64,000 bases of DNA, from contig NC_061864.1 in the NCBI RefSeq assembly GCF_907164915.1, positions 2,096,389 through 2,160,388 of the forward strand, in the 5' to 3' direction. The notes under the pieces were generated by a model. The model worked only from the letters and a program-made list of their open reading frames with translations, had not been told where the DNA came from and did no database searches. The first letter of the stretch is position 1, and each line of letters opens with the position of its first letter. A program made the position numbers and the translations under genes. The DNA comes from Impatiens glandulifera. Its lineage: Eukaryota > Streptophyta > Magnoliopsida > Ericales > Balsaminaceae. Shown in pieces: positions 45,216-59,116 of this stretch.

Positions 45216-47890
45216 TTATTTTATTTTTAAAAATTAACTCTAATTTTTATAATATTATCTTGAAATATTTTTAAAAGGTTTTAAAACATTTGATTCAAAA
45301 TGATTTAGAGTCCAAGCATAGTATTATTATTGATTTATGATGACTTTTAAAAATATTTGGTTAAGGATAATTTAAAATTTTAAACATCATATTATTCTTA
45401 ATTATAATACATTTTACAACTATTTGGTTAAAAATGATTTAGTGTAAACATTGAATTAATCTTTATAAAGGATAAATTTGGGTTGTTATTGATAAGTTGT
45501 TTATTGAATAATTTTTTTAATTCTATTTGTTCTTTCAAAATTAACTAACATGTATTTACCCTTTAACATTTTATTAAGTATATAAGACCCGTACAACTTA
45601 GTACAATAATTCTAGTAATAATAATAACTCTTAAAAATATTACAGAATAATTGGAAAATTAACCAAAATTTCACCAAGAAAATATAATTGCTCAAACAAA
45701 ATAATGAGATACAAGTCTTTTTAAAATAATGTTACTTTTTACTGCATTTTCACTATTTAATTATGTTTATGTTGTGTATTAAAATCAGGAAAGACAATAA
45801 GGCCACTATCATTCCTGCTCCATTATATTATGAAGATTTTTTTTTAATATCATCCTTCTCCATTGGGTTTTAAAGAATTTCAGTTAGGCTCATTTATATT
45901 ATATAATTAAAAAATAAAATAATTATTTATAAAATTATATAAATAAATATTAATATTATTTATACTATATTATATATTAAAAAATTATATTATTATAAAA
46001 AATATACATAAAACTCTCCTAAAATATAAAGAGATGATGGATGATAATTACAATATTGAAAAACTAATAAAAATTTTCATTTCCCTTATACTTCTGTTTT
46101 TTTCTTATTAATAACGTGATGATTCTCCATCACTATTTTAAATAAATATATTTTTAATGTTATATATTTAATTATATTTATTATTGTTTGAGATAAAATT
46201 AAGATGAAATGAGAGCGGAGACAAAAATATCATTCACATTATATTCTTTTGGTTTCAAAAAATCTCAAAAACCGCAAAAGGCTTGTAATTGTACTCCATG
46301 ATTAAAATAAATTCTTTAAAAATAATGAGTTTTTCAACCTTCCCAATGTAATTAAAATAAATTCTTTAACATTGATGAGTTTTTCAACATTCCCAATGCA
46401 ACATCAGGGAATTAGCGTTTAGTGTGAGTAAAATCTTGTAAGTGCTTGTCTCATTTACATATATCAAACATCCTATACCCAAAAAAAGGCCCAAACATAT
46501 AATTTTGATCAATTTAATATTTTTTTATAATATTTACTTTAATAATAAATATTTTAAAGAAATTACTACATTCCATAGGGTTAACCATATACACGTTTTC
46601 TTAAATTTTATTTTATTTTTATATATAAATTAAGAAAAAAAGTTCTAAGTACTTATACTTATAACAAATGAGACATATATACTAATAAGGTCAATTAATA
46701 CTAATAAGGTCAATTAAACTTACGTATTATAAAATATATATATATATATATATTTTAATTAAATATTAATATATATTTTCTCTCTTAAATATATTTTTTA
46801 TTTAATCTCTTTAATAAAAATATTTTTTTATTTATTTTTTATTAATTAATTAACTCATAAATTTTTTATTATTTTTATATGAGTATTTATTAATGATTAT
46901 TAATTATTTTATCTTATATATATATATAATTATATATATATTTTTCTTTTTATATTTTTTTTTATATTAACATTAATTATTAATTATTTTAAAATTGATT
47001 GGTCTCCATGTTTGGATATAAAACAATGACTTATTATTTTTACAATAAAAATTTTTTAACAAAAAAATAAATTAATTAATAATCAAGAATTGAATAATAA
47101 TAATAGCAACTCATTTATCAAACAAGAAAAGATAATAATTAAATATTAAAAAAATAATATTCTTTATTACTATTATAATCCTTTCACAAAAATATTACAG
47201 TAAAACATAAAATTCATAAACAAGTTGCAAAAAATTTAAAAAAATAAGAATTTATATGTAAGAGAAATAAAAATTAATAAAAAAAGAAATATTAAAATAA
47301 AAAAGAAACTAATATAAAAATAATAAAATATTTAAGAATAAAAATAAATTTAATTGAAGATATAATTAATATTTAATTAATAAATATATAAATAAAAAAA
47401 TAAAAATTACCTCTAATTTAGAACCGAATCTTTTAAACGTATTTGACGTCTAAATAAGCTAATTTTCCAATTATATTTTTCCTAAATTCAATTTATCTCT
47501 ATAAAAACTAAAAAATCAAAATAATTTAAAAACAGTAAAAAAAATCTTTAAATAATAAAATTCCAATCTTTCATAATAATTTAACTAATGTAATAATCGA
47601 TCTCAATAAAAATAAGTAATGTTGATTTAAATAAAATTTACTCAAACATAAAAATATAACAGTACAATAAAAACAAATTCAAAAACCCCTTGAATGAGCA
47701 AAATGTCTCCATTTAAATAGCTTTGAAGTCAATACCTTAATGCAAGTACAAGTAAAAAAATTGCATCAGCTTGAGATACACTATTGCAAAGTAATAGAAT
47801 TAAGTTAGTTAATCCAAAACAAGTGCAAATGCACCATTAATAAGTTGCTGCTGCTGCATTTCAAGCCCTACTAATTTGATGATTATTGGC
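45216..47890. other. AT-rich intergenic DNA downstream of the glutaredoxin gene
   Basis: No gene recognised. It includes a 50-bp tandem duplication at 46301-46399 (ATTAAAATAAATTCTTTAA at 46301 and 46351). Confidence 0.55.
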
Positions 47891-49154
47891 TTATAGATCC
47901 TCTTCATCATCACCCTCGACCTCAATCCCTAATAGCTTAGCCAACTCCCCACTTTCATAGGCCTCAATTGTATCTGCAATCAAATCAATTCAAACCATGA
48001 ACCCCCTTCAATCAAGTTGTTCTTCTAAGTGAGATTCGACTTCTTTCTAAATGAAAGGATATGAAAGATTAATGTGGGATTATACCATCCGAACCACCAA
48101 TGTGCTTCCCGTTGATGAACACTTGAGGAACAGTACGTCTTCCTACAAGTTGGCTAACTGCATCCTGAATGTCCCACCCATCATCTGTTTAGAATTGATA
48201 TGTTAAATTAAGCTGAAAACACCAGTGATTGATGTTTAGCCAAATCCTTCAAAAGATATCCTAATCATATAGCAGGTTTGGATTTAGTTTTGCTGAAAAC
48301 AAACCTCTCTGATCAAGTTCTACAACATATGCTTCTTGCTTCAACTCTTTGAAAACAGCTTTTGCCTTTTTACAGTACCTGTCAAGATTATATTATGGAA
48401 AATTGAGAATGATGGTTATTATGTCATAATTTGACATGCTCTTCACAATCAAAAGGAAAAAAGATAAACCAAAGTTAGCACCACAAAGCTTCTAGTTTAA
48501 GTAAAATACAGATCATTCAAAAATCTATCATGCTGCTCTTGTTTCAAAGTTGCTACCGTTTATCTTGATTACAAACCAGCAGGTAGGTACCAGCAATATT
48601 TCTAAGTGATGAATACTTTCATGATCAGATGCAACACGAATCTAGCATCTGCGTATCACGAATAATTGAAGTAATCACGCTTTTATATTTTTCGCAGGAC
48701 AGGACAGATCTATCATCACACGCTACAATTGAAATGTTTTATTACAGCATAGTCAGTCAAGAACAAGAAATTCGTATCAGGTATAGATAGAAGTGGTAGC
48801 CTAGGTCATGAAATGAAGCATGACATATTCAAGAAGAAGATAATTTAAAGGAATCAGTAATCAGTCACAAAAGATAAGTAGCGATGGTTGAAAAGAATGC
48901 ACGATAGATTGAGATCGAAAACGAATGAAATAAGAAATCAGATCTAAAAAGAGACGGAGAAGTGAGCGTACGTACGGGCAATAAGACTTGGAGAAGATGA
49001 CAATGGGATGAGAAGAGATGGTCTTCTTAACCAATGAAGAAGCCGAAGACGGCGGAGATTTCGATACCGCGATTGCAAAGAGAAACACAGCGGCTATCAT
49101 CAACATCGCCGCCGATTCGCTCAACATTTTGCCCCCAATCGTCCTCATCCTCAT
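47891..49154 (-). CDS. CPYC-type glutaredoxin with secretory leader, GRXC3/C4-like
   Basis: A thiol oxidoreductase that reduces disulfides or glutathionylated proteins using glutathione. Exons 49154-48976, 48378-48305, 48184-48086 and 47973-47891 join to 144 residues. A hydrophobic leader ([14 protein letters not shown]) predicts entry to the secretory pathway, as in GRXC3/C4. The active site is CPYC at residues 59-62, split by intron 1 (SKSYCP then [12 protein letters not shown]). The glutathione-binding TVP motif lies in [20 protein letters not shown], and the tail is [14 protein letters not shown] chose the ATG at 49154 because it is the first in frame before the leader; ATG at 49127 (MLSES) is equally compatible. 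The first intron is about 600 bp. Confidence 0.93.
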
Positions 49155-49619
49155 CCACTCTGCCGCCGCGATTCGGTTTCTTCGACTTGAACAATATATC
49201 AAGCTAGCGTTTTGGGTTAAAACTTATTTATTTATATTATTTGCTTCTTTCAGATCTGCGGTTACAATTACACTACATTTCAATTTCAATGTCTCTTTAA
49301 TACATGTAATTTATTATGCATAGTGATAATGGTGTATGAGAGAAACATTGGAACAAGATTAAGGTAATAATATCATCAAATCATTACTATTTAGCATATG
49401 TAAAAAAATATAAATTATTTTCAAATTATCAAAACCTCCTATTTTTCAAACGACAATATCTTGAAAATTATTTGACTTGAGAGTTCTGATTTGAGTTGTT
49501 GTATATAGTTAGCAAACATAATATTTTATAGATAATAGATTTATTAAGAAAATATGTATATCAATGTGTAATTATCTTAAGTGATTGCACATATAATCTA
49601 CTATCCAAATGAATTATTA

Positions 49620-49771
49620 TGAGAAACTCACTAAGGTACTTCAAGTTCAAGTGGTAAGAGTGATTCTTAAGAGATCAAAGATCACGGATTTGATTCTCAT
49701 TTTAAACGTCTTAAATTGAAGTGAATGTTATTGTTGTAGGATCATGTTAGCTTCCAACATTAAAAAAAAAT
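49620..49771 (+). mobile_element. tRNA-derived SINE with target duplication
   Basis: CTCACTAAGGTACTTCAAGT begins the body; CAAGTGGTAAGAGTG, the B-box-like GGATTTGATTCTC, CTTAAATTGAAGTGAATG and TTGTAGGATCATGTTAGCTTCC follow, then an A-rich tail. The 8-mer AATTATTA flanks it (49612-49619 and 49772-49779). Same family as the copy at 57086. Confidence 0.78.
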
Positions 49772-50306
49772 AATTATTACGGAAAATGATTCCAATATTC
49801 CATACATTGTAGTTGATTGAGTTTTTCTATTTATAAGTAAGCAAATAACAATCATATCTACCATCCTCATTTTGTTTTTGTAAATTTGTAAAACACACTT
49901 TAAGATAATTATAATGATCTTAAAATTTTAGGGTCTTAATTTTTTTTCTTAAATCAAGTTGATTTCATATTTTTCTTATATTAGGTTACAAATTCATTAA
50001 AAAGATATTATTATTTTGAATATCTACTTATTTGTTTTATAATATATTATTTTTGTTAGATTTGTTGTTGATTTTATAATGAAGTGAATATTTATAGTTC
50101 ATTTTGAGCTATTGGTACATCTTCAAACAAAAATAAATAAATTATTCTTTAGTTTTTTACTAATTACTAAATGCCAAAAGACCATTATATTTATATTTAT
50201 ATATACATCTTATATTTATCTATGTTATATATGAATAAATATATGTAACTACAGTATTAAATTTAAAAAATAATTTTTTATTAATATTTTGTTTTCAAGT
50301 GTTATA

Positions 50307-50450
50307 ACTCACTAAGGTAAGGTAGCTCAAATGAGTGGTTCCTACAAGATCAAATATTACAATCTCGATTCTCACTTAGAAAGCTTTAAGTTGAAATGAG
50401 TGTTATGGTTGTGGAGAATCATGCTAGTATTCTTCGTTAAAAAAATATTA
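50307..50450 (+). mobile_element. SINE copy, same family
   Basis: CTCACTAAGGTAAGGTAGCTC, B-box-like ATCTCGATTCTC, GCTTTAAGTTGAAATGAG and GGAGAATCATGCTAGTATTC followed by an A run. Target duplication not resolved. Confidence 0.7.
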
Positions 50451-51955
50451 TATATAGTTTTGAGTTTTCATCCGGTGTCTCTAATTATTAGGCAAATATA
50501 TGTTAGACTATATATTTATATATACATATTTTATTTTTCTATGTTGATATATGAATAAATATTTTTAACTACATTATTAAATTCAGAAAATTTATTATCA
50601 TTAATGGTTGTCATTCAAATGTTATATATAGTTATTTAGAGTTGTAATATAAGAATTAGTTCATGGTCATGTATTTTATTTAAAGTATCTGATAAATATT
50701 ATTGAGACTCTTTTAACCTAATAACAATTGTCATTAAGACGTGAATATCGTCGGTCTTTTTTAGCTCTTGAGTTCCAACTCGTCAAGCGACAAGTTATGC
50801 ATTTGATTAAATGGTTAACTGTTTGTAGGCTACGTGTTCATCGCACTTTAAAGAGAAACATAACTCTTCTAAAAAAATAAAATATTATTAAGATAATAAG
50901 ATTGTAAACTCAACATGTTATTCTATAATTTAATAGCACACAAATGAAGTTTATTTTATCTTAGACAAAAAAAAAAAAAAAAATATTGGTCAATTTTATT
51001 TTTTATTTTTCCTAAGATCAATAACATCATTTATTCATATTTTAGAGTTCTTTTTTAATAAAGAGATTTGACTACTCATTTCCGTTTGAAATAGATGTAA
51101 ACTTGAATGATGAATATTTATAACATATAAAAAATGATAACTAAAAGTAGACATCCTATTACTTTATAGTCATTAAAAAGTTTGATGTTTATGTAAATCA
51201 AAATTGTAATTTTCTTTTATTTTTTCTTCATTTCGTGAGATTAAATTAGATTGATTTTACACGTTTGTTTTGCTTTATCAATATTCACTATATTTTCAGA
51301 TTTAGTAATATACTTTTAATATTGTATGAAATATTCAATTTTGATCGTATTTGAATAACAGATGAATACATAACCTCTAAGCCCAATGTAATAAAATAGA
51401 CAAGTTTATTAACTATTATTTTATTAACAAATAAAGTAAAAAAATTGAAACTTTAATTTGAATAATGATATAATAAATAATCTTATAACAAACCAAAAAA
51501 ATTATAATTCTAATGATATCAAGAATTAGATAATTTTTTTTTTTTATCATCATTCATCCAAGATATTTTATTAGTAAACAAATACCTCAAGATTTTTTTT
51601 TAACAAATTAGTTATCAATTTTGTGAGATTAAATTATATTGATTTTATATTGTTGCTTTGCTTTATAAATATTACCTATTATTTAATAATATATATTTTT
51701 TTGTAAGCAAATACATCTTCTAAGATAAACTATTAACAAATTAGTTATAATATTATATATTCTTTTAGTATTCAAAGAACTTGGGCTAATAATTTCTTTT
51801 CTAATTGATTTATTCACGGACGTTAAATTACACTAAAACCCCTTCTCACTTGAATCACCATTTTATTTATCTGAAGGGGATTCAATCTAAAAGGGTAAGT
51901 TCGTAATTGAACATTGTCATGGTTATCGTCATCCTCAAGTAAAATCAAAATGAAG

Positions 51956-52139
51956 ATGGAAAGAGTTAGGTCGGTCCCATTGGCATAGAACGACGGTCTC
52001 GAATTCTCATCCGGTCCAGGGCTAACATTAGGGTTTTCGAACGTACGCAGTTGGAAGAAGAAGAAGAAGAAGGAGAAGAGAAATTGTCTTTAATCAGTTC
52101 CCTCGCTTTCCTGGTTATTTATCGACAGCGCGTTTCCAG
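51956..52139 (+). other. Probable non-coding first exon (5' UTR) of the RCD1-like gene
   Basis: A GAAGAAGAAGAAGAAGGAG leader (about 52053-52081) and CGCGTTTCCAG followed by GTTCGTTTG suggest a 5' exon ending near 52139. The coding ATG lies almost 4 kb downstream, after an acceptor near 55970. The link to the coding exons is inferred from position and orientation. Confidence 0.45.
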
Positions 52140-52640
52140 GTTCGTTTGATTACCGTCTATCTGCGATTATATATATTTTTTTCGTGTTTACTTTGTCCAT
52201 TGATGATTTAATCAAGTTCAAGTATCAATAATATGGAGATCTGTCATATACGATGCATTTCTTGAAATTGTATTGTTCTTCTTCCGGATCTTGAATTCGA
52301 TCGCGGACAATTCGTCGACAATTCCTTATATTTGTCTAAAAGTCAACGCTTACGTGCTGAGAAAATTACTTGATTCGGAAAATAATTTAATCCTAGTAGA
52401 GTACATATTTTTATGAAGAAATGAGTTGTGTAAAGATCAGATCCAAGTATTCACCAAATTATATTTGTACGGTAGAAAGTATGGTTTCAATTGGATAATT
52501 ATTATTATTATTATTATTATTTTACATCACATGCTCTTACAGTTTCAATTTACATTCGTTTGATTTAAAAAAATCGTGGTTATCACGTTTAGAGTATTAT
52601 TTAGATAAAGGCTGGTAATTACTAGATATGAGGACTCAGT

Positions 52641-53795
52641 GAGCTTGATCTTTGCACCCCTTCTTAATTATATTTGAAGGTCACTTGATGTTCATCGTGA
52701 TTATATAATTTCTTCATTATTTCAGTCAGATCAGTTTTTAGTTTTTACTCACTGATTCATAAGTTCCTTTGATTGCAAAAGTTGGCGTAGAGTTCTATGC
52801 TGATAGACTTTGCTTGCACTAATCTTTTATCATTAAAGAGACAAAAATTCAAGAACATAAATGGCTTCATGAATTTGTGCTAGATTTACCTTAGATGGGT
52901 GGACATGAAAAAAAGAATGATATTGTTGCAAGTGACAACCTTTGAGTATTTATATAATATTTGTCTAAATGATTATAGATTTGAGTCACTGAGTGTTGGT
53001 GTATGACCAGCATGGCCAAATGCCATCCTCGATCTTCTTGCGTTATGGTTTCTCCAAGAGTTATGGTTTTTAATTTAGAGCCTTATTTTTGCACCCTTTC
53101 TTAATTATATTTGAAGGCTCACTAGATGTTTTATAAAATGATTTCAGTCATATCAGTTTTACTCACTGATGCATAAAGTCATTTGATCCCAAAAGGTTGT
53201 GTAGAGTTCTATGCTAGTAGTTTTTGCTTGCACTAATATTCTATCATTAAAGAGACAAAAGTTCAAGAATTAAAATGACATCATTAGCTAAGTTTTTGTG
53301 CTAGATTTTCCTAGGGTGGATTATGGAATGATATTGTTGCAAGTGAAAACCTAAGAGTATTTATAAAATCTTTGCCTACATGATTATGTATTTGGGTCTC
53401 ACTGTTGGTGTATGACCAGCATGGCCAAAGGCCTACCTCAAATCTTCTTGCACTGATGAGTCTTCGGTCATGGTGGTCTCCAAGAGTTAAGTTTTGATAC
53501 TTTTGTTCCCCATCTTAATTAGATGAAGGCTCACTGGATGTTCATGACGACTATATAATTTCTTAATTATTTCAATCAGATCAGTATTTACTCACCTATG
53601 CATAAGATCATTTCACTCATTTGATCCCAAAAGGTTGTGTAGAGTTCTATGCTAGTAGTTTTTGCTTGCACTAATCTTCTACCATTAAAGAGACAAAAGT
53701 TCAAGAACAAGATGTCTTCATGAGCTAAGAATTTGTGCTAGATTTTCCTTAGGGGTGAATTATGGAAAGTGACAACCTAAGAATTTATATAATCT
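52641..53795 (+). repeat. Three-copy tandem repeat of about 420 bp in the 5' intron
   Basis: Three successive copies start near 52641, 53080 and 53495. Shared landmarks in each are a TTCTTAATTA-type start, GATGTTCAT, CACTGATGCATAA-type text, GTAGAGTTCTATGCT, TTTTTGCTTGCACTAAT, CATTAAAGAGACAAA and TTTGTGCTAGATTTTCC. The first two also contain GTGTATGACCAGCATGGCCAAA. The third is truncated near 53795. Confidence 0.85.
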
Positions 53796-55992
53796 TCAAG
53801 CCCACCCCAAAACTTCAATTCCTGGATCCGTCACTGGTTGGGGTAATCTAAATCCATTGCTTTGGATTGGGTTGAACATGTTTGGATGGGGTTATGATTT
53901 TTCATCAAGTATGCATGACCATAGTTGATCTATACATTGAGCATTCATTAGGGTATATACCTACCAGACTAGACGACGATTGCTTAGAAGTGTGGGGTCA
54001 TTTTTTAACATTTGGTCTCTCCTTGAGTAGAGAGAACTCACGTGTTATTAGTTGTAGCGTGTGGAACGGTAGTGTGAGACAATAATTATCTTTACGTCTC
54101 ATGTAGGCACATTTTGGATTGACTCTCCACACATTTGTTTGTTTGACTTGATTTAGGGCAGTTCATGTTGTAAGTTACTGAAGTTGTTTGGTTTTACCCA
54201 CTATCAGCGTGATCTTCGTGTTTACTATGGTTTTTAATGATTTTTTCTTTAAATAAAATATATCATTATTGTGGAGAGTTTATTTGTTACAATAGACTTG
54301 GCAGGGTAGGAGCATGTATATATATTTTTGAAGGAAGGAAGATTTAAAAAAAATATGTTAGTATTAATCTAATTGTGAAGACTGACTTCTTTCAATTCAA
54401 ACAATAAGAAAGAACAATAAAAGGGAAAAGAGGGGAAGATGAGAAGCTTTGACATAGACTAGATAACCTCCATGGATGTAGAGGTTATAGTCGAATTCTG
54501 TAACGAATCACAAAATTATTCTGACTGTAAAGCCAAATCAAAATCATGTGTTCTTCCAAATTGTGTTATATCCGCTATGCTGGACTAAGCGAGAGAGAAT
54601 CCTAATTATTGTTAACTTGTAGCATTGGCGGGTAGAGGAGGATTCAAGTATGAGTGTGATTGGTCATGAGAGAGTTCACCGCGTTCCCAAACAGTGATGC
54701 CATTCGGTGCAAACAAGGATGTTGAGGTTGTGGCGTTAGGGATATTGACAAGGAGAATGATATTCGTTATGTAACCCATATTGACAAGGAGTGTGCCTTT
54801 TGATTGTACTCCAAGTGGGGTTGTGGGAATTCAGATTAATCCCACGCCCACATGTGATGAATCATGAAAGGAGGGTGGGAGCCAGATTAAAGTGCTAAAC
54901 CATATCAATATATATATATATATTTATTTAAACTTAAGATTGCAATAAACTACAAATTTTGCTCATATATTAAGATTACCAAAGATGATACCTTTCAAAT
55001 AACACTATAGAAGAGGTTGAGATGACAGTTCATAATTGAAAACTAAGAGGCTAGTGATGATGAAAAGGTTAAAAAGACTAAGAGAGAACTGAAGAAGTTG
55101 AGTTAAATAAAAAAAAATGATTGAGTGATTCTCACGAAACCTTTAGTTAAATATGTTGTGCAAATAAATATGTACATTGTGTTCCTCCATTAGCAGATTT
55201 GATTATTTTTCATGTTTTATATTGTCAATACAGCTAGAGTCTAGTTTGTTGAACCATAGAAGGGGAAACCTTGTAGTTTAATCACCAAGCTTGCTACGCT
55301 TAAAAACTGAATATTTGTGGAGTATGGATATCATTTGAGAGTGAGTAGTTCAGATAGAATCAAACTTTTGATTATCCAGGCATTTTTGGATCCTATATCT
55401 TTTGCCTATGTTCCTTATTTTCTTGTATCACCACATCTTGTTATATATCATTGCAAAAACTTGATCATTATTGCTACAATGATGTGAGGGGATGGATTAT
55501 GATTTTTATGCTATTGGTTTTTAGAAACGAACAAAATAATTAAAAGATGCAAAGGAAACATAGAAAATAGTCAAAGCTACAAAGTGAAGCTGGAAATGAA
55601 TGAATAAGAGTAAAATAAAAACACAGGGATGAAATGAAAACGACATGATGGGATGAACATATTTGGAGCTTGTTTTACATGGATCCTTGTATTGATTTTC
55701 TTAAATCATTTTTACATTGTGGTGCCATTTAACCTATTCAGTTTTATGTAGATGTTCAAAATTCACCATTATGCAAATACATTATTTGTCTAATTTTGAT
55801 TGATAATTTTATTTTATATGTATGGCTGCATCTTCTGATTCTTCTCTGAGTGTTCTGTTGATCAGGTCTGCCACTTATCATCAATGTCACAAGTCATGAT
55901 GAGTCATTGACAGGATTAAATCAAGTGTTAGTGTTGTTTTCGTGAACTCTTGGTTGTATATCTGTGGATAGGGATTGATCCAGTTGGTAGAA
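53796..55992. other. Remainder of the presumed RCD1 5' UTR intron
   Basis: No confident coding sequence. A 67-codon plus-strand frame at 53882-54085 matches no family I know. A probable 3' splice site (GTGGATAG) ends near 55972 before the coding exon. Confidence 0.45.
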
Positions 55993-58900
55993 ATGGAAAC
56001 GCAATCCGGAAAGGTATTGGATAGTTGCAGTAAGATTTTGATTGACTTGAAAAGGAAGCAGACTGCACTGCATGAAGCATGTCTCTCTGGGATTAATCCA
56101 TTGGATAATTCCAAGAAGCTTAGCAGCAAAAGGAGGAAGTTAAATGCATCAGTCAACAAGTGTGTCAAGAAATCTTTGGTTCACAGTTATTCAAACTTTA
56201 TGAGAAGTGAGGTCCCACAGCGACTGATGTATCATCAGGATGGTGAATGGTGTGATTTTTCTCAGGGTTTTATTGATCTAATTAAGAATGATTTTCAATT
56301 GAAAAGGGCAGCTACTCAGTTAGAGTTTAATGGTCATCAGTTTTTCCTAGATTTTATACATATGTTGCAATTGGATATGGAAACAGGTTTGCAGAAGCCG
56401 ATTGCGTGGATCGATAAAGCAGGTCAATGTTTCTTCCCCGTGACTAATCTGGATGAGGAGGATCACCTTTTGGAGTCTCCCGACTGCCATGATATTAGGT
56501 TGCAGCTAGAGATTGATATAAATGGATTGGATGGCACTAAGGTGCAGGAATGTACTGGGGATTCAAATCCAATACTTGATCCTCATCGAGTTAAAGGACA
56601 ACCCACCATCAAGAACTGTGATGTAGAGGTTGAGGTTAGCTACAACAACGCTCCAGAGCTTGCTGGAGGAAACCGAAATCATCTGAGGGTGAAAAACTTG
56701 GCTGACAGTATTGATTCCAGAAACACAGATCCGGACACAGATACTGTGAGAAAAATGTTCTCTACGGGCATGGGTTCCTCCATTGCTGCAGAGATTGTGA
56801 AGATTTATCGTGGTTGTAGTGCTTCAATGGAAGCTCGTCTAGAACTGTTCCACAAGCAAGTAGAAATCACCAAAAAACATCGTGGTGATGCAAATGTACG
56901 TTATGCTTGGCTTCCTTCTACTAAAGAAATGATTTCTGGTACGTTGATGTATGGAATCGGCGATAGTGGAATGCTCAAAATCAAGTCCACGTATGGTGAT
57001 GGTGTTCATTTAATGCCTTCAAGTTGCACTATTACTAGGTACAATATCCCCCACACCTTTACTTCTGTTTTTATAGTATTAGAATAACTCACTAGGGTAG
57101 CTCAAGTGGTAAGAGTCGTGCCTATGAGACCAAAGGTCACGGGTTCGATTACCACTAAGAACGCTTTAAGTTGAAGCGGGGGCCATGACTGTGGGGGTTG
57201 TGCTAGCTTCCTAAATTCAAAGAAAAATAAAAGATATTAGAATCTTCATCTGGTGGAGATTTATAGGATTTATGTTTCTGATTTTGTTGAACCTCCAATT
57301 ACATGCTAGAATATTTAAGTCTGGGCTAGAGTTGATAGTCCTTTTCCAGGGGAAAATAGATACCCCATTTGGAAACATGTGGATATAAATTTTTTTGATA
57401 GAAAAATATATATGAAAGAAATAATGTTTGGAAACTAAACTTAGCTAGAGTCAAATTAAAAAAATTATGTGTTGGTTCTCATCTGAATCCGAATCCGGAT
57501 ACAAAAACAAAATTGTTAAGTGTTTCCATATGGGGAGTGATTGCCATGTTTTATTGAGTTTCCACTATCTGTGCTACAACTTTTTTATTTTTTTTATGAA
57601 TTAGAGTTGGATGTTCTTTCTCTGGAAAAGAAAAGATGTTTGCTTTCTTTTCATGTGGCTAGGGACTTGATCCATGCCATTTTTGAATGCTAGTAGTTAA
57701 ACTTTCTTTTTTGTTAGGGTCTGGATACAGATGATACCTAACTTTGCACACTGAGATTTCTCTATTAATTATGTAAACAAGAGTGCCATGGATAGATACA
57801 AATGAATGCTAAACATGTTAAAGTATTACTGATTATCATTATCATTTACAGTATGATGCTTGAGAACGAGGGTGGCTTGCAGAGTTTGGATTCTTATGCT
57901 TATCTTTGGTTTATACTAACCTGAATTTAATTTCTGGTTTAGTTTGATGTAGAAGTTTCTATTCACTTTATGCAGACAGCACTATATTGTTGTGATGTGC
58001 CTGCTGTGTCGGTTTTGATATGCATTTTAGTAGTATTGTTTTTTGTTTTGTTTGAAATCTTGACAGTGCAAAAAATAGTGATGTTGACGAAAAAGGGGTG
58101 CGGCACATGGTATTCTGCCGTGTTATAATGGGAAATATGGAGCTTCTTCATGGAGGATCAGAACAGTTCCATCCTAGTTGTGAGAAGTATGATAGTGGGG
58201 TTGATGATCTTCAAAGTCCCAAACTCTATATGATATGGAACATGAATAAGAACACTCACATTTTCCCAGAATATGTGGTTAGTTTCAAAGTGTCATCTGA
58301 TCTAGAAGGTGATACCCGTCCTTCTTCTTTATCTAACCCTATCTGTCCAAAATTAAACCATGTGTTATGTTAATTGTGTCACTCCATATATTTTTAAAAC
58401 TTTACGAACTTGGCTTGAGTGTTGGTTCTTGTATCTCATTCTGTGCAGTGGGCAACGAGGGCTTGCTGGAAAGTTCAGGGATCACTACTTATTCTCAAAT
58501 TCCTCAAATGGGTTTACTTGGGGCTGCTGTAGTAAGTACTGAGGATTATTTATTTCATTATTTTTATCTGTAGTTTTTTTGGGTATAGCGCATAACTTTG
58601 AAAGGTTTAGAATCTATAAATCCACGAAAAATGTTTGTCTTATTTTGTTAGTTACTTGTGTTTGAATAATATTGTTAGGGAGGTGGTGGTGGTGGAGGAG
58701 GACGTCGTCCCTTCAATGCTGCTAGGGTTCCTCAATCTCCTTGGATGCATTTTACAGTATTATTTGATGCAATCACAGATAAAGTTCCTCCTATGGCTAT
58801 GGAATCAGTTAGAAGTAATTATGAGTTGCTCCTGGTAATTAATTTATGTTTGATTCTTTCTTGCAACGATTCCCTTGTCTTTTCTTTTGTCTTCTCATTC

Positions 58901-59116
58901 TTGGTATGAGACGTACTTTCAGACGAAGAAGATTAGCCGCGATGAGTTTGTGAAAAAGCTGAGGCGGATTGTTGGGGATTCCTTATTGAGGTTTGCAATA
59001 ACAAGTCTTCAACCACGCCAGGTATAATTTTTAATAAGCTTCTTGTGTTAATAATTTGTAAAATAAAAAAGTTTCTCATTTGAGTAAAACTATCATATGG
59101 GGTGCAGGTTGTTTGA
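55993..59116 (+). CDS. RCD1: RCD1/SRO-family WWE-PARP-like-RST protein
   Basis: A plant stress and development regulator that binds transcription factors through its RST domain; family members have an inactive PARP fold. Exons 55993-57038, 58067-58308, 58449-58531, 58679-58834, 58923-59021 and 59108-59116 join in frame to 544 residues (RCD1 589, SRO1 568 in Arabidopsis, from memory). A basic KLSSKRRKL at about 42-50 may be a nuclear signal. The WWE domain is about 70-150 ([34 protein letters not shown]). The PARP-like domain is about 255-430 ([33 protein letters not shown]). The RST domain is about 470-540 ([40 protein letters not shown]). A run of eight glycines opens exon 5. The last exon adds only Val-Val-stop; retaining that intron would instead stop after one more residue. 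Intron 1 of the coding part carries a young SINE. Confidence 0.92.
57086..57234 (+). mobile_element. Young tRNA-derived SINE in an RCD1 intron
   Basis: The perfect 9-mer TATTAGAAT flanks the insertion (57077-57085 and 57235-57243). The head shows Pol III boxes: A box TAGCTCAAGTGG (57098-57109) and B box GGTTCGATTAC (57142-57152). The body reads AACGCTTTAAGTTGAAGCGG, CATGACTGTGGGGGTTGTGC, and the tail is A-rich. About 149 bp. This is the best-preserved of five copies in the window. Confidence 0.9.

Larger units (their letters stand above)
49155..51955. other. Intergenic region between GRX and RCD1-like genes
   Basis: AT-rich DNA with two SINE copies (separate entries). No gene recognised. Confidence 0.55.

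Noticed and set aside
53882..54085. 67-codon plus-strand frame in the RCD1 5' intron
   Set aside because: Short, no recognised family, and located in a presumed intron next to tandem repeats.
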